From: CAZFHA01 sp964518595 | GTDB lineage: Bacteria; Bacillota; Clostridia; Saccharofermentanales; Saccharofermentanaceae | Assembly (NCBI GenBank): GCA_964518595.1 | Contig: CAZFHA010000017.1 | Coordinates: 13,955 to 77,954 of the forward strand | Reading direction: 5' to 3' | DNA: 64,000 nt | Shown: one piece after another, positions 60,854-64,000 of the stretch | Layout of the letters: every line of letters starts with the position of its first letter | Numbering within the stretch: the stretch's first letter is position 1 | Made by a program: the position numbers and the translations under genes | The notes under the pieces: model-generated | What the model saw: the letters and a program-made list of their open reading frames with translations, nothing else | The model's database searches: none | What the model was told of the DNA's origin: nothing

Positions 60854-60905
60854 AGCATTACTTAGTCTCTTTTCCCTTCCGTAATGCTAGATTTGTAAGG
60901 AGACT
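60854..60905 (+). promoter_or_regulatory. Possible leader pseudoknot over the ribosome site of the second paralog
   Basis: AGCATTAC (60854-60861) pairs with GTAATGCT (60881-60888). The loop of this hairpin holds AGTCTC (60864-60869), the exact complement of GAGACT (60900-60905), which overlaps the AAGGAG ribosome site (60897-60902). Together they could form a pseudoknot that hides the ribosome site. Six bases could match by chance. Confidence 0.3.
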
Positions 60906-60914
60906 CTAAAAGCG

Positions 60915-61415
60915 ATGACTAACGAATTGTATTTTTCTTCCTTGTACTACTTTATGATTGCTCCGGCTATGTACTTTTTGCTTTGGCTACTTTTTGTACT
61001 CATTAAACCCTTGGGAATCTGTCGTTGGTTTTTGCAGATTGCAGCAGCTTGGACTTTTCGAGATTCGACAGCAAAACTAAAACAAGAGCTAAAAGCTATT
61101 ACTAAGCAACAACTATACCCTCTTTATCGCCTTATTAGCCTTGCACTCTTCCTTAGTTTTCTACTTTCTTTGGGCTTAGGCTTACTCCTTGCCCGCAGTG
61201 GCTCGCCAAAAAACATTTTTGCCTTTCTATCTGACACGCTAATGTTGATTCTATTGGGATCGGCCTGCCTGTACCCTGTCTGGATCAAGGCCAATAAGTT
61301 AGGCAGGAGCATTTTGCTTGTCACGTCAGAAAAGAAAAACCCTCATTACCTAATGAATCATGTGATAATGGTGATACTGTATGGCTTTGCTTTGCTGATG
61401 CTTTTACTTAATTAG
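60915..61415 (+). CDS. Membrane protein of unknown family, second paralog
   Basis: 166 residues, about four membrane segments, paralog of the protein at 59612 along residues about 1-140 (ELYFSSLYYFMIAPA, KPLGICRWFL, LSLGLGLLLARSGSPKN). A longer linker precedes the helical LKQELKAITKQQLYPLYR part. It lacks the Gly-rich module and ends in a single plain hydrophobic segment instead. AAGGAG ribosome site with a possible pseudoknot. Unknown function. Confidence 0.68.
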   Translation: MTNELYFSSLYYFMIAPAMYFLLWLLFVLIKPLGICRWFLQIAAAWTFRDSTAKLKQELKAITKQQLYPLYRLISLALFLSFLLSLGLGLLLARSGSPKNIFAFLSDTLMLILLGSACLYPVWIKANKLGRSILLVTSEKKNPHYLMNHVIMVILYGFALLMLLLN

Positions 61416-61489
61416 CCATTGAATATTTTTTGTAAGCTATTTACTTGGGAATAAAAATTCTTATTTAACTGATATAAGCCAATTTTGGG

Positions 61490-61516
61490 GCGGTCTAAAA
61501 AATTAGATCGCTTTTT
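61490..61516 (+). terminator. Terminator after the second paralog
   Basis: GCGGTCTAA pairs with TTAGATCGC (one G-U) around an AAAA loop and is followed by TTTTTT. Confidence 0.75.
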
Positions 61517-61526
61517 TGATTTCGAC

Positions 61527-61576
61527 TTGAAATAGTTAATTAAATAAACTATAATATAGTTAATCAAATTAACTAT
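61527..61576 (+). promoter_or_regulatory. MarR promoter with twin operator palindromes
   Basis: TTGAAA (61527-61532), a 17-base spacer and TATAAT (61550-61555) form a near-consensus promoter. Operator 1 (61532-61552) has outer arms ATAGTT and AACTAT; operator 2 (61556-61576) is a perfect palindrome with arms ATAGTTAAT and ATTAACTAT around CAA. They cover the spacer and the start-site region, so binding of MarR would block transcription. Confidence 0.75.
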
Positions 61577-61595
61577 ATTGCGAAAGGATTATTGG

Positions 61596-62015
61596 ATGGA
61601 AGATTTTAGTAGAGCCTCAGAAGCAGTTGCCTTATTTTGTCGAATCAATATGAATACCAAGCGGGATTTACCTATAAGAGCCAGTGAGATGGGCGTTCTT
61701 ATTTATATTGTTAAAGCTCAAGTAGCACCTGCCCCTATTCAAATTGCTAATTTTTTTCAAGTAACCAAGCCTATGGTTACAACCATGATTCAGAACCTGA
61801 TACAAGGTGGTTATATTGTCAAAGACAAATCCCCCTTGGACAAGCGCAGCTTTACATTACTGCCTACCCGTAAAGGTAACCAGTTAGTAGAAGAGACCTA
61901 TGCCGAATATGTAAAAAGCTTAACAACCTTGCAGTCTGGTCTTGGCATGAAAAAATTTAGCCAGCTCATTGAGCTTTTGGAACAAGCCAATATAATTTTA
62001 ACGGAGAAAAAGTAA
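61596..62015 (+). CDS. MarR-family transcriptional regulator
   Basis: Winged-helix repressor, 139 aa. SEMGVLIYIVKAQVAPAPIQIANFFQVTKPMVTTMIQNLIQGGYIVKD is the recognition domain and DKRSFTLLPTRKGNQLVEE the wing. The ATG after AAAGGATTATTGG is used. Autoregulation is likely from the two operators upstream. It overlaps almost directly with the NmrA-like gene (one base gap), which is probably its target. Confidence 0.9.
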   Translation: MEDFSRASEAVALFCRINMNTKRDLPIRASEMGVLIYIVKAQVAPAPIQIANFFQVTKPMVTTMIQNLIQGGYIVKDKSPLDKRSFTLLPTRKGNQLVEETYAEYVKSLTTLQSGLGMKKFSQLIELLEQANIILTEKK

Positions 62016-62016
62016 A

Positions 62017-62886
62017 ATGCAGAAAATTTTAGTAACCGGAGCCTCTGGAAATGTAGGCAAATACGTCATCGAGTCCTTGCTAAATCTAAAGGATCAGGTA
62101 GTCGCCGCCGGGTCTGACCCAGATAGCCTTAGAGATATTTTTAACCAAAGAGTAGAAGCTGTTCGATTTGATTTTACAGACCCCTCAACCTTTGCGGCGG
62201 CACTCCAAGATGTTGACCGGGTATTTCTGATGCGCCCACCTCATTTAGGGAAGCCGGAGGATTTATACCCTTTCATAGACAAGATGAAAGCTGTCGGAAT
62301 AAAACTTGTCTCCTTTCTATCACTTATGGGAGTGGAGAATAATCCCATGCCCCCCCACCATAAAATTGAGAAATACATTGAAAAATCTGGACTGCCCTAT
62401 GCACACGTGAGACCAGGGTTCTTCATGCAAAATTTAACTGGAATTCACGCCTTTGAAATCAGCCACTATGACAAAATTTTTGTCCCAGCTGGTAGGAGTA
62501 AGACGAGTTTCATTGATGCTGCTGACATAGGGCTTGCCACGGCCACACTATTACACCATCCTGATAAATATAAGAACACCGCTCATACCTTGACCGGACC
62601 CGAAGCACTAGATTATTATCAAGTAGCTGACATATTAAGTCAGGTCACCGGTAGAAAGATCACTTATGCCAAACCGAGCTTTCTGCGGTATCGAAAAAAC
62701 TACATTAAGGAACGAAAGTTAGACAAAAAATATGTAAATGTAACCGTAGCCCTCTATTTCATGACTCGCCTAGGAACAGCCAAAGCTGTGACTGAAGAAT
62801 TCTACCGGCTGACGGGAAAGCACCCCCGGGAGCTTCATGATTTTGCTTATGAACATCGAGAAATCTTTTCTCCACTTTCACTATAG
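62017..62886 (+). CDS. NmrA-like NAD(P)-binding oxidoreductase/sensor
   Basis: Atypical short-chain dehydrogenase of 289 aa. VTGASGNVGKYVIESLL is the nucleotide-binding loop; VRFDFTDPSTF, RVFLMRPP and FFMQNLTGI follow in the NmrA/azoreductase-like pattern. No canonical YxxxK pair is seen in the expected place. May reduce quinones or azo compounds or sense redox state; regulated by the adjacent MarR gene in one operon. Gap to MarR is a single base. Confidence 0.86.
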   Translation: MQKILVTGASGNVGKYVIESLLNLKDQVVAAGSDPDSLRDIFNQRVEAVRFDFTDPSTFAAALQDVDRVFLMRPPHLGKPEDLYPFIDKMKAVGIKLVSFLSLMGVENNPMPPHHKIEKYIEKSGLPYAHVRPGFFMQNLTGIHAFEISHYDKIFVPAGRSKTSFIDAADIGLATATLLHHPDKYKNTAHTLTGPEALDYYQVADILSQVTGRKITYAKPSFLRYRKNYIKERKLDKKYVNVTVALYFMTRLGTAKAVTEEFYRLTGKHPRELHDFAYEHREIFSPLSL

Positions 62887-62983
62887 GATATCATATAAAT
62901 TAGTTGCGAAAGTTTTACCAAAAATTTGTAACAGATCTAGTATAGTAAGCCCTTTAGTATTTTGACAGAGGTGAGGTGAGTCT

Positions 62984-63469
62984 TTGGAGGATAAATCCAT
63001 ATATGTTCTTTTTGTTTTTGCAATTCTAATCCACAATATAGAAGAAGCTCTTTGGCTGCCTGGTTGGTCTAGCCAGGTGCGCCCCAAAGACAAAGTAATA
63101 GATAAAAGTGAATTTTACTTTGCAGTACTAATAATCACAGTATTAGCAGTATTGGTGACATCAGCTTTTATCATATTCCCCTTTGTCAACCTCATTAAAT
63201 ATAGCTATTTCGGCTTTTTGGCAGCTATGATTATAAATGTATTTGCTCCACACCTAATAACCACTATTTCTTTCCGAAAATATACTCCCGGTCTAATAAC
63301 GGGAGTATTACTAATTTGCCCCATAAACGGCTATATTATTTTTCGGGCATTACTAGTAGGAATACTGTCATGGGAAGAGCTCATTTTCTCCACCCTCGTT
63401 GTAGGTGGAATGTTACTACTCTCTCTGCCATTGCTATTTAAGATGAGTAAAATTATTAAAAAGTACTGA
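62984..63469 (+). CDS. HXXEE-domain membrane protein, TTG start
   Basis: About five hydrophobic segments, 161 aa. HNIEEALWLPGW is the defining HxxEE motif; a basic C-terminus (KMSKIIKKY) ends it. The start is TTG after GAGGTGAGG. Family function unknown. It lies about 100 bases after the NmrA gene, in the same direction. Confidence 0.78.
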   Translation: MEDKSIYVLFVFAILIHNIEEALWLPGWSSQVRPKDKVIDKSEFYFAVLIITVLAVLVTSAFIIFPFVNLIKYSYFGFLAAMIINVFAPHLITTISFRKYTPGLITGVLLICPINGYIIFRALLVGILSWEELIFSTLVVGGMLLLSLPLLFKMSKIIKKY

Positions 63470-63474
63470 GAGTA

Positions 63475-63843
63475 TTAGGCCGAAAATGTAAGCTTCTCCA
63501 GCGCCTCTTGTTCTGTGGCAACAAAAAATACACTTCTCCCCTTATTACTCTCATAAATAAAATCCTTCAAAGCTTTACTTGTGTAGTTTGAAAAATCACC
63601 AATAACGGCAAATTTCAACTGGTAGTTAACGACTTTTTGAAGAACCTCTCCTGCGAGACCAGAACGTAGGTCAAAAAAACTTTCACTGATTGCAGCCTTA
63701 TTTATAGCAAGTCTCTCACAGCCTGTTTCATATTTCACTGTCATGAAAAGATCTAAAGCAGTTTGAGTATCAGATAGTACTTCTTCCTCGCTATCGACAA
63801 TGGCACATAAAACATTATTTAACTCTTTCGTAGTAATTTTCAT
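63475..63843 (-). CDS. DUF4180 protein
   Basis: A small soluble protein of 122 aa. The pattern KFAVIGDFSNYTSKALKDFI and RSVFFVATEQEALEKL is characteristic of DUF4180. The ATG after GAGAGGAAT is used; an in-frame start 60 bases upstream has no ribosome site. No function known. It converges with the HXXEE gene, five bases apart. Confidence 0.82.
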   Translation of the reverse strand: MKITTKELNNVLCAIVDSEEEVLSDTQTALDLFMTVKYETGCERLAINKAAISESFFDLRSGLAGEVLQKVVNYQLKFAVIGDFSNYTSKALKDFIYESNKGRSVFFVATEQEALEKLTFSA

Positions 63844-63955
63844 CTTTATTCCTCTCTTCCATACAAATAAGCTATGTTCTAGGATTATTTCACTCCAGCT
63901 CATTATTTGCGAGGACTTTAAATTAGTACCTTTCCTGTACCAATAAAAAAATCAT

Positions 63956-63999
63956 AACCACCCGTCAAACGGGTGGTTTGCTCTGAGCCTATAAGGCTC
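63956..63999. repeat. Tandem hairpins at the window edge
   Basis: AACCACCCGT/ACGGGTGGTT with a CAA loop (63956-63978), then GAGCC/GGCTC around TATAA (63985-63999). On minus, the first is followed by ATGATTTTTTT, so it may be a terminator of a gene beyond the edge. The tandem arrangement also resembles the ends of IS200/IS605-type elements; this cannot be decided here. Confidence 0.4.
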
Positions 64000-64000
64000 T

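Noticed and set aside
1..64000. tRNA, rRNA, CRISPR, prophage or full insertion sequence
   Set aside because: None of their sequence signatures was seen on either strand.

Overview
The window looks like a chromosomal segment of a moderately AT-rich, low-GC Gram-positive bacterium, most likely an anaerobic member of the Clostridia. Supporting signs are the strong AGGAGG-type ribosome binding sites, a T-box leader and an FMN riboswitch of Firmicutes type, an iron-sulfur L-serine dehydratase split into two subunits, Feo ferrous iron uptake, a spore-photoproduct-lyase-like radical SAM protein, AgrC/LytTR-type signalling and Gram-positive surface proteins with C-terminal anchor tails. I cannot name the species. 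I see no rRNA, tRNA, CRISPR array, prophage or intact transposase.

Layout. 1-10 kb: ABC-F ATPase, cell-wall amidase, short-chain dehydrogenase, VanZ-like protein, riboflavin transporter RibU under an FMN riboswitch, diguanylate cyclase, a HAD phosphatase behind a perfect 36-bp palindrome, DUF421 protein and threonine aldolase. 10-14 kb: a 1163-residue surface protein. 14-17.3 kb: a tryptophan-type ABC transporter (TrpXYZ-like) under a T-box whose specifier reads UGG. 17.3-22.2 kb: a co-directional run of secernin-like peptidase, Cof-type HAD, nucleosidase, SPL-like radical SAM protein and SDR, followed by a broken ATPase. 22.5-28.5 kb: a 1976-residue multidomain surface protein with the same unusual anchor motif as the first. 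29-37.3 kb: uracil permease, URO-D-like protein with divergent AraC regulator, Na/phosphate symporter, and a peptide/serine breakdown run (SdaAA, SdaAB, M17 aminopeptidase). 37.5-50.9 kb: small membrane protein, FetAB-like exporter, UvsE UV endonuclease with an unexpected C-terminal domain, nitroreductase, class II aldolase, DUF1576 + ferredoxin-type membrane protein, TspO-like protein, an oxidative-stress trio (bcp, yaaA, nfo), MFS exporter, and B12-binding radical SAM protein.

51-64 kb is the accessory part: a degenerate GHKL sensor, a structured intergenic RNA-like segment, a baeRF-family (ribosome-associated) protein, feoA-feoB plus a 57-residue FeoB-associated Cys-rich protein with two near-identical DtxR-like boxes, then an AgrC/LytTR two-component pair. 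Just behind that pair lies a direct repeat with exact 21-bp period (LytTR operator geometry) in front of a small glycine-rich membrane protein, then a chimeric relic of a second copy of the LytTR gene, then two paralogous membrane proteins of unknown function, one of which carries the same glycine-rich module at its C-terminus. This locus is the best candidate here for a little-described system. The window ends with a MarR-NmrA operon behind a consensus promoter with twin operators, an HXXEE membrane protein, a DUF4180 protein and two tandem hairpins at the edge.
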